Part shown: piece by piece, positions 1-8,986 of the stretch | How the letters are laid out: the number at the start of each line of letters is the position of its first letter | Position numbering within the stretch: the first letter of the stretch is position 1 | From: Oscillospiraceae bacterium | GTDB lineage: Bacteria > Bacillota > Clostridia > Oscillospirales > Oscillospiraceae | Reading direction: 5' to 3' | DNA: 35,382 nucleotides | Assembly (NCBI GenBank): GCA_017458085.1 | Contig: JAFTGE010000027.1 | Coordinates: forward strand, 1-35,382 | Program-made: the position numbers and the translations under genes | Notes under the pieces: generated by a model | What the model was told of the DNA's origin: nothing | The model's database searches: none | What the model saw: the letters and a program-made list of their open reading frames with translations, nothing else

Positions 1-1334
1 CGACCCAGCTCGGCTCACGTCTGATGGGCGTGCTGTATATTCTGGACGAGCCGAGCATTGGTCTGCATCACCGGGATAACGAAAAACTGCTCAAAACCCT
101 CACGCAGCTGCGTGACCTGGGCAATCCCCTGATCGTAGTGGATCACGAAGAGGCGACCATGCGCGCGGCGGATCATGTCATCGATATTGGCCCCGGCGCC
201 GGCATCAACGGCGGCACCGTCGTCGCCGCCGGAACGGTGGAGGATATCTGCGCCTGCCCTGCGTCTGTGACCGGCCAGTATCTGAGCGGGAAAAAACGGA
301 TTCCCGTGCCGGAGAGCAGACGGAAAGGCAACGGACACAGCCTGCTGATCCGCGGCGCCTGTGAAAACAATCTGAAGAACATTGACGTCGCCATCCCGCT
401 GGGGCAGTTCGTATGCGTCACGGGCGTGTCCGGCAGCGGGAAATCCTCCCTGATCAATGAGATTTTGTATAAGACCCTCGCCGCGGTGAAGAACCGGGTG
501 AAGGTGCGGCCCGGCAAGTGCGCGGGCGTCGACGGATTGGAGCATGTGGACAAGGTGATCGCCCTGGATCAGAGCCCCATCGGCCGTACGCCGCGCTCCA
601 ATCCGGCCACCTATACGGGTGTGTTCAACGATATCCGCGACCTTTTTGCCTCTACTCAGGACGCAAAGCTGCGCGGCTATGGCCAGGGGCGCTTCTCCTT
701 CAATGTCAAGGGCGGCCGCTGCGAGGCCTGCTCCGGCGACGGGCTGGTCAAGGTGGAAATGCACTTTCTGCCGGATGTCTATGTGCCCTGTGACGTGTGC
801 GGCGGCAAACGCTATAACCGCGAGACGCTGGAGGTCAAGTATAAGGGCAAGAGCATTGCCGATGTGCTGGACATGACGGTGGAGGAAGCCTGCGGCTTCT
901 TTGCCAACCAGCAGAAGATCCTCAACAAGATTCAAACGCTCTATGACGTGGGCCTGGGCTATGTCAAGCTTGGCCAGTCCAGCACCACGCTCTCCGGCGG
1001 CGAGGCGCAGCGCGTCAAGCTGGCGACCGAGCTTTCCAAGCGCAGCACCGGCGCGACCGTCTATGTGCTGGACGAGCCGACGACGGGCCTGCATGTGGCC
1101 GATGTGCACCGGCTGATTACCATTCTCGATAAGCTGGTCGAAGCTGGGAACACCGTGGTCGTCATCGAGCACAACCTCGACGTGATCAAGGTGGCCGACA
1201 CGGTCATCGACCTGGGACCCGAGGGCGGCGACCTCGGCGGAAACCTGGTGTTTGCCGGAACGCCGGAGGACTGCGCCGCCTGCGAGCAAAGCTACACCGG
1301 CCAATTCCTCAAGCCCCTGCTGGAAAAGGCCTGA
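1..1334 (+). CDS. uvrA: UvrABC excinuclease subunit A, 3' part (5' truncated by window edge)
   Basis: This is the damage-recognition ATPase of nucleotide excision repair; UvrA2 loads UvrB onto lesions. The reading frame is already open at position 3, so the N-terminal half lies outside the window; about 440 residues are visible. They begin at the Walker B of the first ATPase module ([12 protein letters not shown]). The second module follows, with Walker [10 protein letters not shown], a zinc finger of the form CEAC...CDVC (around 720-810), the ABC signature [12 protein letters not shown] and Walker [12 protein letters not shown]. The C-terminus ([11 protein letters not shown], then a SYTGQFLK-type tail) is the usual UvrA ending, so the 3' end is intact. 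recD2 starts 35 bases downstream, possibly in the same transcript. Family assignment is certain. Confidence 0.98.
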   Translation, partial: TQLGSRLMGVLYILDEPSIGLHHRDNEKLLKTLTQLRDLGNPLIVVDHEEATMRAADHVIDIGPGAGINGGTVVAAGTVEDICACPASVTGQYLSGKKRIPVPESRRKGNGHSLLIRGACENNLKNIDVAIPLGQFVCVTGVSGSGKSSLINEILYKTLAAVKNRVKVRPGKCAGVDGLEHVDKVIALDQSPIGRTPRSNPATYTGVFNDIRDLFASTQDAKLRGYGQGRFSFNVKGGRCEACSGDGLVKVEMHFLPDVYVPCDVCGGKRYNRETLEVKYKGKSIADVLDMTVEEACGFFANQQKILNKIQTLYDVGLGYVKLGQSSTTLSGGEAQRVKLATELSKRSTGATVYVLDEPTTGLHVADVHRLITILDKLVEAGNTVVVIEHNLDVIKVADTVIDLGPEGGDLGGNLVFAGTPEDCAACEQSYTGQFLKPLLEKA

Positions 1335-1369
1335 CACGCAGGTAAAATCATTCGTAAGGGAGGCGCCCC

Positions 1370-3592
1370 ATGGATCAGGAAATGGAATACCAGGAGCTGA
1401 CCGGAACCGTGGAAGCGGTCATTTTCAAGAATGAGGAAAACGGCTACACGGTCTTGAAGCTCCGCGACGGCAACGGCGAGATCGTCACCGTTGTTGGCTG
1501 CTTCCCCTTTGCCGCGCCCGGCGAGGCCATGATTGTCAGCGGGGAGTGGATGAACCACAGCGTCCACGGGCGGCAGTTTAAGGCCGAGTTTGCCCAGCGG
1601 ACGCTGCCAACCTCCGCCAGCGCGATCTATCAGTTTCTCGCGGGAGGGTCGGTCAAGGGCGTGGGGCCCGCTACGGCGGCGCTGATCGTCGACCGCTTCG
1701 GAGACAAGACGCTGGATGTCATGCTCAGCTCCTGGCAGGAGCTTGCTGCCATCAAGGGAATCAGCAGCGCCAAAGCGCAGCAGATTTCCAAGTGCTTCCG
1801 CCAGCAGGCCGGACTGCGCATGCTGATGGAGTTTGTGTGTTCCTTTGGCCTGCGCCCGGTGCTGGCCATGCGGGCCTATAAATACTACGGGGATGAGGCG
1901 CTGGACACCCTGCGTGAAAACCCGTACATCCTGTGCAGCGCCCTCATCGGCGGCACCTTCCGCGAGGCCGATACCATGGCCCTTGAGCTCGGTATGGCCG
2001 GCAGCAGCAAAAACCGCATCGGCGCGGCGGTGCTCTTTGAACTGACGCACAATTTGGGCAATGGCCATTGCTTCATTCCCAGGGAAAAGCTCGCCGTGGT
2101 GACGGCGGAGCTGATCGGCGTGGAGGTACAGGAGGCCGACGACTGCATCGGAGAGCTGATCGAGGAGGGGCAGCTGCGCTATGAGGCGATCGCAGGCGTC
2201 AACGCCTGCTATCTGCCGCAGCTTTACGAGGCGGAGACCAACGCCGCCGAGCAGTTTGCCCGCATGAGCAAGCGCCTGTTTCAGGACCGCTACAACACGG
2301 AGAAGCTATTGAGAAAGCTGGAGGTGCAGCAGGGGATCGAATATGCGCCCCTGCAGCGGCAGACGCTGACGCTTGCGCTGAAGCATCAGCTGCTGGTCAT
2401 CACCGGCGGCCCCGGCACCGGTAAGACAACCTCGATTCGAGCGATCCTTGCCATGTTCGACGAGCTGGGGATGAAGACCCTGCTCTGCGCGCCGACGGGA
2501 CGCGCGGCCAAGCGTATGACCGAGCTTACCGGAAAGGACGCCGCGACGGTCCACCGCATGTTGGGCGCAAAATTCGACGAAGAAGGCGACCGCGTCGTCT
2601 TTACCAAGGACGAGAGCGACCGGCTCGACTGCGACGCAGTGATCTTGGACGAATGCTCCATGGTGGACATCCTGCTGATGGACGCGCTGCTGCAGGCGCT
2701 GCCGCCGGACGCGCGGCTGATCATGGTGGGCGACGCCGACCAGCTGCCCTCCGTGGGGCCTGGGAACGTCTTCTCCGCGCTCATCCGCAGCCAGGTGGTT
2801 GCCACTGTGCGGCTGACGGAGATCTTCCGCCAGAAGGAAAACAGCCGCATCATCCGCAATGCCCACATGATCAACCGCGGCGAGCACCCGGATCTGGGAG
2901 AAAACGCCGGAGACTTTTTCCGGCTCAAGCGCCTGCAGGCCGGAACCTCCGTGGAGACGATCACAGAGCTGTGCACCGTGCGGCTGCCGAAGAAAATGAA
3001 CATCCCGCCGGAGGATATCCAGGTGCTCTCTCCGACCAGAAAGGGAGAGATGGGGACCGTTGAGCTTAATAAAAAGCTGCAAGAGGTCCTCAATCCCCGT
3101 ACACCGGAGAAGAAGGAAAAGCCCTTTGGCGAGTTTATCTTCCGCGAAGGCGATCGGGTCATGCAGATCCGCAACAATTATGACATTCTATGGCGCACCC
3201 GGGACAATACCGAAGCGGGAAGCGGCATCTATAACGGCGATATCGGTACGCTGACGGCGATCGATCCGGACGGCGAGACGCTGACCGTCGACTTTGACGG
3301 GCGCATTGCCCGGTACGGCTTTGATGCCCTGATCGAGTTGGAGCACGCATGGGCCGTCACCGTACATAAGGCGCAGGGAAGCGAGTACCGCGCAGTCATC
3401 CTTGCCCTTGGCGGGGGATCACAGATGCTGATGACCCGGGGCGTGCTGTATACCGCGGTCACGCGGGCCAGGGAGCTGCTGATCATCGTCGGGGATGACG
3501 CGCTGGCCCATCAGATGATCGATAATTTCCGGCAGTCACGGCGTTATACGGCGCTGCGCGTAAGACTGCGTGAGCTGTGCGGCGTGTCATGA
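1370..3592 (+). CDS. recD2: RecD2-type SF1 DNA helicase (RecD/TraA family)
   Basis: A 740-residue 5'-3' DNA helicase of the RecD2 type found in bacteria as a stand-alone protein rather than in RecBCD; the family acts in replication-fork and mismatch or damage repair. The first ~330 residues are the N-terminal RecD2 region with helix-hairpin-helix-like segments (VKGVGPATAALIVDRFG, then IKGISSAKAQQI). Walker A is GGPGTGKTTS (K352), Walker B is VILDECSMVD, followed by GDADQLPSVGPGNV. The C-terminal UvrD-like box is AVTVHKAQGSEYRAVI. Length is normal for the family. ATG 1370 follows a GGGAGGCG ribosome site; ATG 1382 is an in-frame alternative. The stop overlaps the comF start (ATGA), so the two are translationally coupled. 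Confidence 0.97.
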   Translation: MDQEMEYQELTGTVEAVIFKNEENGYTVLKLRDGNGEIVTVVGCFPFAAPGEAMIVSGEWMNHSVHGRQFKAEFAQRTLPTSASAIYQFLAGGSVKGVGPATAALIVDRFGDKTLDVMLSSWQELAAIKGISSAKAQQISKCFRQQAGLRMLMEFVCSFGLRPVLAMRAYKYYGDEALDTLRENPYILCSALIGGTFREADTMALELGMAGSSKNRIGAAVLFELTHNLGNGHCFIPREKLAVVTAELIGVEVQEADDCIGELIEEGQLRYEAIAGVNACYLPQLYEAETNAAEQFARMSKRLFQDRYNTEKLLRKLEVQQGIEYAPLQRQTLTLALKHQLLVITGGPGTGKTTSIRAILAMFDELGMKTLLCAPTGRAAKRMTELTGKDAATVHRMLGAKFDEEGDRVVFTKDESDRLDCDAVILDECSMVDILLMDALLQALPPDARLIMVGDADQLPSVGPGNVFSALIRSQVVATVRLTEIFRQKENSRIIRNAHMINRGEHPDLGENAGDFFRLKRLQAGTSVETITELCTVRLPKKMNIPPEDIQVLSPTRKGEMGTVELNKKLQEVLNPRTPEKKEKPFGEFIFREGDRVMQIRNNYDILWRTRDNTEAGSGIYNGDIGTLTAIDPDGETLTVDFDGRIARYGFDALIELEHAWAVTVHKAQGSEYRAVILALGGGSQMLMTRGVLYTAVTRARELLIIVGDDALAHQMIDNFRQSRRYTALRVRLRELCGVS

Positions 3593-4239
3593 AGCTGATT
3601 GATCGACTGCTCGATCTGATTTATCCGCCGCGCTGCATCTTCTGCGGTCGAATCCTGCCGAGCTCCGCAGTCGGCGTCTGCCGGGCGTGCGCAGCGTGTG
3701 TTCCCCGTGTCCCGGCCGGGGACCGGCGGTGGGATATCAAACACATAGAATGGTGTGCCGCTCCGCTGCTTTACCAGGGGACCGTCAGGGAGGCGCTGCT
3801 GCGCTACAAATTTAACGGCGTCACCGCCTATGGGCGCATTTTTGCGGATTTTATGGCAAAATCTATTGACGAAATCGATTTTTCCTGCGATATTATCACT
3901 TGGGTGCCTTTAAGCAAAAGACGCCTGCGCAAGCGCGGCTATGACCAGGCACAGATCCTGGCCGAGGAATTGGCCAAACGCTTGGAGCTGCCCTGCGGTA
4001 GACTGCTGGAAAAGCGCATTGATAACAAGCCGCAGTCGGCTACGGGCGATGCGGAAAAAAGAAAGGAAAACGCCCGCGGGGTGTATGCCTGCCCCGATGT
4101 GGAAGCGGTGCGCGGGAAACGGATTTTGTTGGTTGACGATATCGTCACCACGGGCGCGACCCTTGCCGAATGTGCGAGGGTGCTCAAGGCCGCCGGATGT
4201 GCGGCGATCTACGCCGCCGCGGCAGCGACCAGGCAGTGA
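3589..4239 (+). CDS. comF: ComF family protein (phosphoribosyltransferase-like)
   Basis: A 216-residue ComF homologue. The family is tied to DNA uptake in competent bacteria, probably working with helicases at the membrane, but is also conserved in species with no known competence. The N-terminus has a small zinc-ribbon pair (CIFCG at about residue 16, CRAC near residue 31). The C-terminal half is a type I phosphoribosyltransferase fold with the PRPP loop ILLVDDIVTTGATL. ATG 3589 is chosen because it overlaps the recD2 stop as ATGA; a GTG 12 bases upstream in frame is less likely. Placement directly behind a helicase gene fits a DNA-processing role, but the substrate is not known. Confidence 0.94.
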   Translation: MKLIDRLLDLIYPPRCIFCGRILPSSAVGVCRACAACVPRVPAGDRRWDIKHIEWCAAPLLYQGTVREALLRYKFNGVTAYGRIFADFMAKSIDEIDFSCDIITWVPLSKRRLRKRGYDQAQILAEELAKRLELPCGRLLEKRIDNKPQSATGDAEKRKENARGVYACPDVEAVRGKRILLVDDIVTTGATLAECARVLKAAGCAAIYAAAAATRQ

Positions 4240-4261
4240 GCTGCCTTTAAGGAGATAGGAT

Positions 4262-5293
4262 ATGAACCTGTTTGAGAGAGATATAGCGGTAGATATGGGA
4301 ACCTCCTCCACCCTGCTGTTTGAGCAGGGGAAGGGCGTTGTCGCCCGGGAGCCGACCGTGGTCGCCGTGGATAAGTTCAGCGGCAAGATCCTGAAGATCG
4401 GGCAGGATGCGCAGAAAATGCTGGGCCGTACCCCGGCCAACATTGTGGCGATCCATCCGGTCAGCGCGGGGGTGATCTCCGATTATGAGATCACGGCCCA
4501 GATGCTGCGGGAGCTGGTCAGCCGTATCACTTCGTTCAGCCTCTTTAAACCCTGTGTGCTGGCCTGTGTGCCCAGCTCGATCACCGGCGTGGAGGAGCGC
4601 GCCATGATCGATGCCGCCATTGAAGCCGGCGCACGCAAGGTCTACCTGCTGGAGACCGCCATTGCCACCGCCATGGGCGCGGGCGTGGACATCTCCAAAG
4701 CGGACGGTCACATGGTCATCGATATCGGCGGCGGCACGACGGAGGTCGCCATCGTTTCGGCCGGCGGCGTGGTGGAGTGCGAGTCCATCAAGACCGCGGG
4801 CACCAGCTTCGACGAGGCCATCGTGAAGTTCATCCGCCGGAAGTACGATCTGCTGATCGGTTTGTCTACCGCAGAAGAGCTCAAGCGCAGCATCGGCTGC
4901 GTGATCCAGCGGCCGGATATCAGCTTTGAGGAAATCAAGGGCCGCGACCTGTCCAACGGCCTGCCCAAGTCCATTAAGATCAGCTCCACGGAATTGATCG
5001 AGGCCTTCGTAGAGCCGATGAACCGCATTCTGGAAACCATTCACACGGTGTTGGAGAGAACGCCGCCGCAGTTGGTCGGCGACCTGGATAAAAACGGCAT
5101 CATCATGTCCGGCGGCGGCAGCCTGATTTACGGCATTGACCGCCTGATCGAGCGCAGCACGGGCATCCGCACCATTGTTGTGGACGACGCGGTGTCCTGC
5201 GCGGCCTACGGCGCGGGCAAGATGCTGATGCATCTGGACACGCTGCAGGACGGCATGATGAATTTTTACCGAAAGAGACAGCTGAAGGGCTGA
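4262..5293 (+). CDS. mreB: MreB-family actin-like cell-shape protein
   Basis: A 343-residue bacterial actin that forms membrane-associated filaments guiding lateral wall synthesis. It opens with a short N-terminal stretch (MNLFERDIAVDMGTSS) containing the phosphate-1 loop DMGTSS. Phosphate-2 motif VIDIGGGTTEVAIVS and the adenosine loop IIMSGGGSLIYGID are present. Length and motif order are those of MreB/Mbl. It sits 22 bases after comF behind AAGGAGATAGG. No mreC or mreD is next to it; the following gene is ispD. An isolated copy may be an Mbl or MreBH-like paralogue, which cannot be separated by eye. Confidence 0.93.
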   Translation: MNLFERDIAVDMGTSSTLLFEQGKGVVAREPTVVAVDKFSGKILKIGQDAQKMLGRTPANIVAIHPVSAGVISDYEITAQMLRELVSRITSFSLFKPCVLACVPSSITGVEERAMIDAAIEAGARKVYLLETAIATAMGAGVDISKADGHMVIDIGGGTTEVAIVSAGGVVECESIKTAGTSFDEAIVKFIRRKYDLLIGLSTAEELKRSIGCVIQRPDISFEEIKGRDLSNGLPKSIKISSTELIEAFVEPMNRILETIHTVLERTPPQLVGDLDKNGIIMSGGGSLIYGIDRLIERSTGIRTIVVDDAVSCAAYGAGKMLMHLDTLQDGMMNFYRKRQLKG

Positions 5294-5322
5294 ACACACA
5301 GGAAAAGAAAGGAAGACACAAG

Positions 5323-6069
5323 ATGGGGCTTCGTTCTTTCTTTAAAAGGAAAGAGACGCCGCCGACCTGCTCGGCCGTCATTCTTGCCGCAGGCAGCTCG
5401 GAGCGGATGGGCGCCGACAAGATCATGATGAAGCTTGGCGCGATGCCGGTTCTGGCCAGGACGGTTCTTGCTTTTGAAAATAACGAATTGGTCGACGAGA
5501 TCATTATTGTTACCAGAACGGACCGCTTGCAGGAGATTGCGGATCTGTGCTATAAAAACGGTCTGCACAAGGTCAAGCAGGTGATCGGCGGGGGCGCTAC
5601 CCGTATGGAGTCGGCGCTGGCCGGCGTCTCCGCGGTCCGCCATGACGCGGAGCTGATCGCCATTCACGACGGGGCGAGACCGCTGGTTTCCCAGGAGGTA
5701 ATCACGCGGACGATCCTTGCGGCCAAGCAGTACCGGGCTGCGGTGCCGGCTGTGCCCAGTACCGACACGCTCAAGGCCGTGGATGAAAACGGCATGATCG
5801 TCGGCACGGTCGATCGGGCGACGACCGTCCGGGTGCAGACGCCGCAGATCTTTGAGGCCGACCTCATCAAGGGCGCGCTCACCAAGGCCGCCGAACAGGG
5901 CCTTGCACTGACGGACGACTGCGCGGCCATGGACATGATGGGCGTGAAAACCCGCGTTGTCGAAGGCGATCCGGAGAACATCAAGATGACCACGCCGAAC
6001 GACCTGATTGCGGCGGAGGCCATTGTCAAAAGCAGGGGAGACTGGTATGCGAATCGGACATGGGTATGA
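5323..6069 (+). CDS. ispD: 2-C-methyl-D-erythritol 4-phosphate cytidylyltransferase
   Basis: Transfers CMP from CTP to MEP, the third step of the non-mevalonate isoprenoid pathway; cytosolic. The 248-residue protein carries the nucleotide-binding signature [16 protein letters not shown], the [13 protein letters not shown] substrate segment, HDGARPLVS, and the late [16 protein letters not shown] motif typical of IspD. About 15 residues precede the conserved start of the fold ([15 protein letters not shown]), a short basic extension. The ATG follows AGGAAAAGAAAGGAAG. The 3' end overlaps ispF by 23 bases in another frame, so both MEP-pathway enzymes are probably produced together. Confidence 0.97.
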   Translation: MGLRSFFKRKETPPTCSAVILAAGSSERMGADKIMMKLGAMPVLARTVLAFENNELVDEIIIVTRTDRLQEIADLCYKNGLHKVKQVIGGGATRMESALAGVSAVRHDAELIAIHDGARPLVSQEVITRTILAAKQYRAAVPAVPSTDTLKAVDENGMIVGTVDRATTVRVQTPQIFEADLIKGALTKAAEQGLALTDDCAAMDMMGVKTRVVEGDPENIKMTTPNDLIAAEAIVKSRGDWYANRTWV

Positions 6070-6517
6070 CGTACACCGGCTGGTTGAGGGGCGAAGGCTG
6101 ATCCTCGGCGGGGTGGAGATTCCCTATGAAAAGGGGCTGCTCGGCCACTCCGACGCGGATGTGCTGACCCACGCGCTGATGGACGCGCTGCTGGGGGCCG
6201 CTGCCCTTGGCGATATTGGCAAGCTCTTTCCGGACAGTGACGCGCGCTATGAGGGCGCTGACAGCTTGATGCTTCTCGCGGCCGTCATGGAGCGTATTAC
6301 GCAGGCGGGTTATCGGGTGGGCAACGTGGACTGCACGGTGATCGCCCAGCGGCCGAAGCTCGCACCGTATATTCCGCAAATGCGTCTTCGGCTGGCGCAG
6401 GTCATGGGTGTTGACCCGGATCAGGTCAGCGTGAAAGCCACAACGGAGGAAAAGCTCGGCTTTACCGGAGAAGGTCTCGGAATCGCGGCGCATGCCGTGG
6501 CCTTACTTGAAAAATGA
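6047..6517 (+). CDS. ispF: 2-C-methyl-D-erythritol 2,4-cyclodiphosphate synthase
   Basis: Cyclises CDP-ME 2-phosphate to MEcPP with release of CMP in the MEP pathway. The 156-residue protein starts with the canonical [12 protein letters not shown], holding the Asp/His zinc ligands. It continues with [20 protein letters not shown] (the third metal His), [10 protein letters not shown] and the CMP-binding [16 protein letters not shown] near the end. I use ATG 6047 rather than an upstream in-frame start at 6008 because family members begin exactly at this motif; the start lies inside the end of ispD. A terminator-like hairpin follows at 6571-6608, so the isoprenoid pair probably ends the upstream transcript. 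Confidence 0.97.
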   Translation: MRIGHGYDVHRLVEGRRLILGGVEIPYEKGLLGHSDADVLTHALMDALLGAAALGDIGKLFPDSDARYEGADSLMLLAAVMERITQAGYRVGNVDCTVIAQRPKLAPYIPQMRLRLAQVMGVDPDQVSVKATTEEKLGFTGEGLGIAAHAVALLEK

Positions 6518-6570
6518 ATCACGGATCAAGTATGCGCGCATAGGATGGGTTAAGTCCGTGCGTGCCTTGA

Positions 6571-6612
6571 CGAATCAGCCTCGCACTGTCCGGTGCGGGG
6601 CTGATTCGCATT
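6571..6612 (+). terminator. Hairpin terminator (or attenuator) after ispF
   Basis: Arms 6571-6586 (CGAATCAGCCTCGCAC) and 6593-6608 pair over 16 positions with one G.U, around a 6-base loop. Only a short CATTTT run follows, so termination may be incomplete and some read-through into the DUF3343 gene is plausible. The rest of the ispF-DUF3343 gap (6518-6656) shows no gene and no convincing promoter. Confidence 0.7.
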
Positions 6613-6656
6613 TTCGCAGCGGAGAGACCGTGCCGCGCAGGCGGCGGATGGGGGTC

Positions 6657-6926
6657 ATGACAATGCAATACTTGATTATGTGCCGCTCACTGACTCAGGC
6701 GCAGAAAGCGGCGGCTGTGCTGGAGCGGCGGGGATTCATTGCCACAGTGGTGAAAGCGCCGCAGCTCTTGCGCGGCAATGGCTGCGGCTACGCTATCAGC
6801 ATGCACCGAAGAGTGGATGAGGCAATTATGATACTGAGACAAAACAAAGTGGCAATCGGGAAAATCTATCACAGACAGGAAAACGGACAATTTCGGGAGG
6901 TGACGGATTTTGGTATATCTGGATAA
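6657..6926 (+). CDS. DUF3343 family small protein (putative Se/S carrier)
   Basis: An 89-residue DUF3343-type protein (MTMQYLIMCRSLTQAQKAA at the start). These are small proteins annotated as putative selenium or sulfur carriers because they travel with SelD-, YedF- and cysteine-desulfurase-type genes; the biochemical role is not proven. Visible features are a beta-alpha-beta opening, a helix ERRGFIATVVKAPQ and the segment GNGCGYAISM, whose single Cys is the likely functional residue of the family. Start chosen at ATG 6657 (ATG 6663 also possible) behind GGATGGGGG; the much longer upstream extension in frame has no family likeness. It overlaps the next gene by 17 bases, so the two are coupled. 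Confidence 0.8.
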   Translation: MTMQYLIMCRSLTQAQKAAAVLERRGFIATVVKAPQLLRGNGCGYAISMHRRVDEAIMILRQNKVAIGKIYHRQENGQFREVTDFGISG

Positions 6927-8031
6927 CGCGGCAACGACCATGATCAAGCCGGCCACGGTCGGACGGGAGATCCTGCGCACGATGAGCATGTGTGCAAGTC
7001 CGGGACGCGGAGGCCACCGACCGGCCATGAACGCGGCGCGGACGGTCTATACCTGCCGGGAGCGCGCGGCGGAGCTTTTCCATGTGGCCGACCCCGACCG
7101 CGTCGTCTTCACCATGAACGCTACCCACGGCCTGAATATTGCCATCCGTTCTCTGGCCGGAGCGGGGAAGCGCGTTCTGGTGTCCGGCTATGAGCACAAC
7201 TCGGTCACCCGGCCCTTGAAGCAGCTGGGGGCAGAGATTATGGTGGCCGAAGCGCCGCTTTTTGACCGGGAGAAAACCCTGGATGCTTTTCGGGAGAAAA
7301 TACCGGAGGCAGAGCTTGTAGTGTGCACGCAGGTGTCAAATGTGTTCGGCTTTGTTCTGCCGGTGGAGGAGATCGCGGCGCTGTGCCGCGAGGCGGGTGT
7401 GCCGCTGATCGTGGACGCGTCGCAGTCGGCGGGGATTCTGGAGGTCGATTTTGAAAAACTCGGCGCGGATTTTATCGCCATGCCCGGGCACAAGGGGCTG
7501 TTCGGCCCGCAGGGAACCGGGATCCTGCTGTGCGCCGGGACGGGTGACCCGCTGCTCGCCGGCGGCTCCGGCTCCGATAGCCTTGCCCAGCAAATGCCCG
7601 AGTACCTGCCGGACCGCATGGAGGCGGGAACGCACAACGTGCCGGGAATCGCGGGACTGATGGCGGGGATGGAATATGTGATGGAGAAGGGAACAGATGC
7701 CATCGCGGAGCATGAACAGGCACTGCTGGCGCTTATGATCGCACGGCTTCAGGAAATGCCGGAAATCGAGCTGTTTGCCGGCGCGCCGGGCAGCCAGAGC
7801 GGGGTGCTTTCTTTTCGGCCGGTGCAGCGGGATGTTGACGACCTGGCGCAGTACCTGGCTGAGCGGGATATCTGCCTGCGCAGCGGGCTTCACTGCGCGC
7901 CCTTTGCGCACCGCAGCGCGGGGACCCTGGAGACGGGAACGCTGCGCGCCAGTTTTTCGCCCTTTACTACCGAGTCGGACGTGATAAAATGCTGCCGCTG
8001 CATCGAAGAATTCTTACAGAGAGACGGCTAA
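6910..8031 (+). CDS. Cysteine desulfurase family protein (class V aminotransferase)
   Basis: A 373-residue PLP enzyme close to the NifS/CsdB family; such enzymes remove S or Se from (seleno)cysteine and leave it as persulfide on the enzyme. It starts with the diagnostic YLDNAATT, has the PLP aspartate segment VDASQSAG, the PLP lysine in MPGHKGLFGPQGTG (K195) and the acceptor cysteine in SGLHCAPFAH (C329). The start is TTG 6910, with GGGAGGTGA just upstream, inside the end of the DUF3343 gene. It resembles the subgroup often found with selenium-dependent hydroxylases, and its partner DUF3343 points to sulfur or selenium delivery. Which element it handles cannot be read from the sequence. Confidence 0.9.
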   Translation: MVYLDNAATTMIKPATVGREILRTMSMCASPGRGGHRPAMNAARTVYTCRERAAELFHVADPDRVVFTMNATHGLNIAIRSLAGAGKRVLVSGYEHNSVTRPLKQLGAEIMVAEAPLFDREKTLDAFREKIPEAELVVCTQVSNVFGFVLPVEEIAALCREAGVPLIVDASQSAGILEVDFEKLGADFIAMPGHKGLFGPQGTGILLCAGTGDPLLAGGSGSDSLAQQMPEYLPDRMEAGTHNVPGIAGLMAGMEYVMEKGTDAIAEHEQALLALMIARLQEMPEIELFAGAPGSQSGVLSFRPVQRDVDDLAQYLAERDICLRSGLHCAPFAHRSAGTLETGTLRASFSPFTTESDVIKCCRCIEEFLQRDG

Positions 8032-8036
8032 GGTTA

Positions 8037-8065
8037 TTGCCTTTTTTTGCTTTTTGCTATATAAT
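8037..8065 (+). promoter_or_regulatory. Sigma-A-type promoter for cdaA
   Basis: TTGCCT at 8037-8042, a 17-base spacer and a perfect TATAAT at 8060-8065 sit in the gap between the desulfurase gene and cdaA. The leader to the cdaA start would be about 48 bases. Confidence 0.75.
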
Positions 8066-8119
8066 ATCTTATTAAGTGTTACTGTATATAACTGTGCCTA
8101 TTCATACGAGGAAAGCTTC

Positions 8120-8986
8120 ATGGAAAGAGTCACCAATGCACTGAGCCGGGCCGGAAGCTATATGACGACAATCGGTATTTCGGATTTCATCGATATCCTG
8201 ATTGTGGCGTATCTGATCTATAAGGCGATCTGGTTTGTGCGCAAAACCAACTTCATTAATCTTGCCCGCGGCGTGATCCTGGTCCTGCTGGCCCTGTGGG
8301 CCTCCGAGGTCTTCAGCCTGCACATGATCAATTTCATCCTGCGCCGAGCGGTCGAGCTGGGCCTGATCGCGCTGCTGATCCTGTTTCAGCCGGAGCTGCG
8401 CCGCCTGCTCGAGCGCATGGGCGGCACGCTGCATGCCGGGCGGTCGACGGCAGGCACATATATGGCCGCCGCCATCGAGCAGACCGTGCAGGCCTGCCAG
8501 GATATGTCCGCGTCCCGCACGGGTGCGCTGATCGCCTTTGAGCGGGAGGTTTCGCTCTCCTCGGTCATCAGCACCGGTTCCGTCATTAACGCCGACGCGA
8601 ATACCGAACTGATCAAGAATTTGTTTTTCAACAAGGCGCCGCTGCACGACGGCGCGGTGATCATCCGCGACGGCAGGATCGAGGCCGCGGGCTGCGTGCT
8701 GCCGCTGACGCAGATCACCAATCTCAGCAAGGATCTGGGCATGCGGCACCGGGCCGGTCTCGGCCTGAGTGAACAGTCCGACGCCATCGTCATCATCGTC
8801 TCGGAGGAGACGGGGGCGATCTCGGTGGCCATCGACGGCGCGCTCAAGCGTCACCTGACCGGCGAAGCGCTCAGCAAGATCCTGACAGAGGGACTCGCCA
8901 CGCAGGATGACACGCAGGATAAACAGAATATTTTGACACAAATTAAGAACTACTTCAAGAGAAACGAGCATGCCGATGAACAGTAA
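8120..8986 (+). CDS. cdaA: Diadenylate cyclase CdaA (c-di-AMP synthase)
   Basis: Makes cyclic di-AMP from two ATP; this membrane enzyme is the main housekeeping c-di-AMP source in Firmicutes, affecting potassium and osmolyte control and wall integrity. The 288-residue protein has three N-terminal hydrophobic helices (about residues 20-95) and then a DAC domain with the catalytic DGA motif in LHDGAVII (D177) and RHR in MRHRAGLG (R209-R211). ATG 8120 follows ACGAGGAAAG; an open frame extends upstream to 8054 but has no ribosome site and would overlap the promoter leader. The 3' end overlaps cdaR by 17 bases. glmM, the usual third gene of the operon, is absent here. Confidence 0.96.
   Translation: MERVTNALSRAGSYMTTIGISDFIDILIVAYLIYKAIWFVRKTNFINLARGVILVLLALWASEVFSLHMINFILRRAVELGLIALLILFQPELRRLLERMGGTLHAGRSTAGTYMAAAIEQTVQACQDMSASRTGALIAFEREVSLSSVISTGSVINADANTELIKNLFFNKAPLHDGAVIIRDGRIEAAGCVLPLTQITNLSKDLGMRHRAGLGLSEQSDAIVIIVSEETGAISVAIDGALKRHLTGEALSKILTEGLATQDDTQDKQNILTQIKNYFKRNEHADEQ

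Noticed and set aside
15-1337. Long minus-strand frame opposite uvrA
   Set aside because: It is a codon-position shadow of the well-supported uvrA frame; the translation is rich in His/Ala/Gly/Gln with no recognisable domain. The same applies to the other long antisense frames in this high-GC window.
6492-6656. N-terminal extension of the DUF3343 protein
   Set aside because: It runs through the ispF 3' end and the terminator hairpin, and the residues do not match the family start.
8054-8119. N-terminal extension of CdaA
   Set aside because: It starts within or just upstream of the -10 box of the proposed promoter and has no ribosome site; ATG 8120 has both family fit and AGGAAAG upstream.
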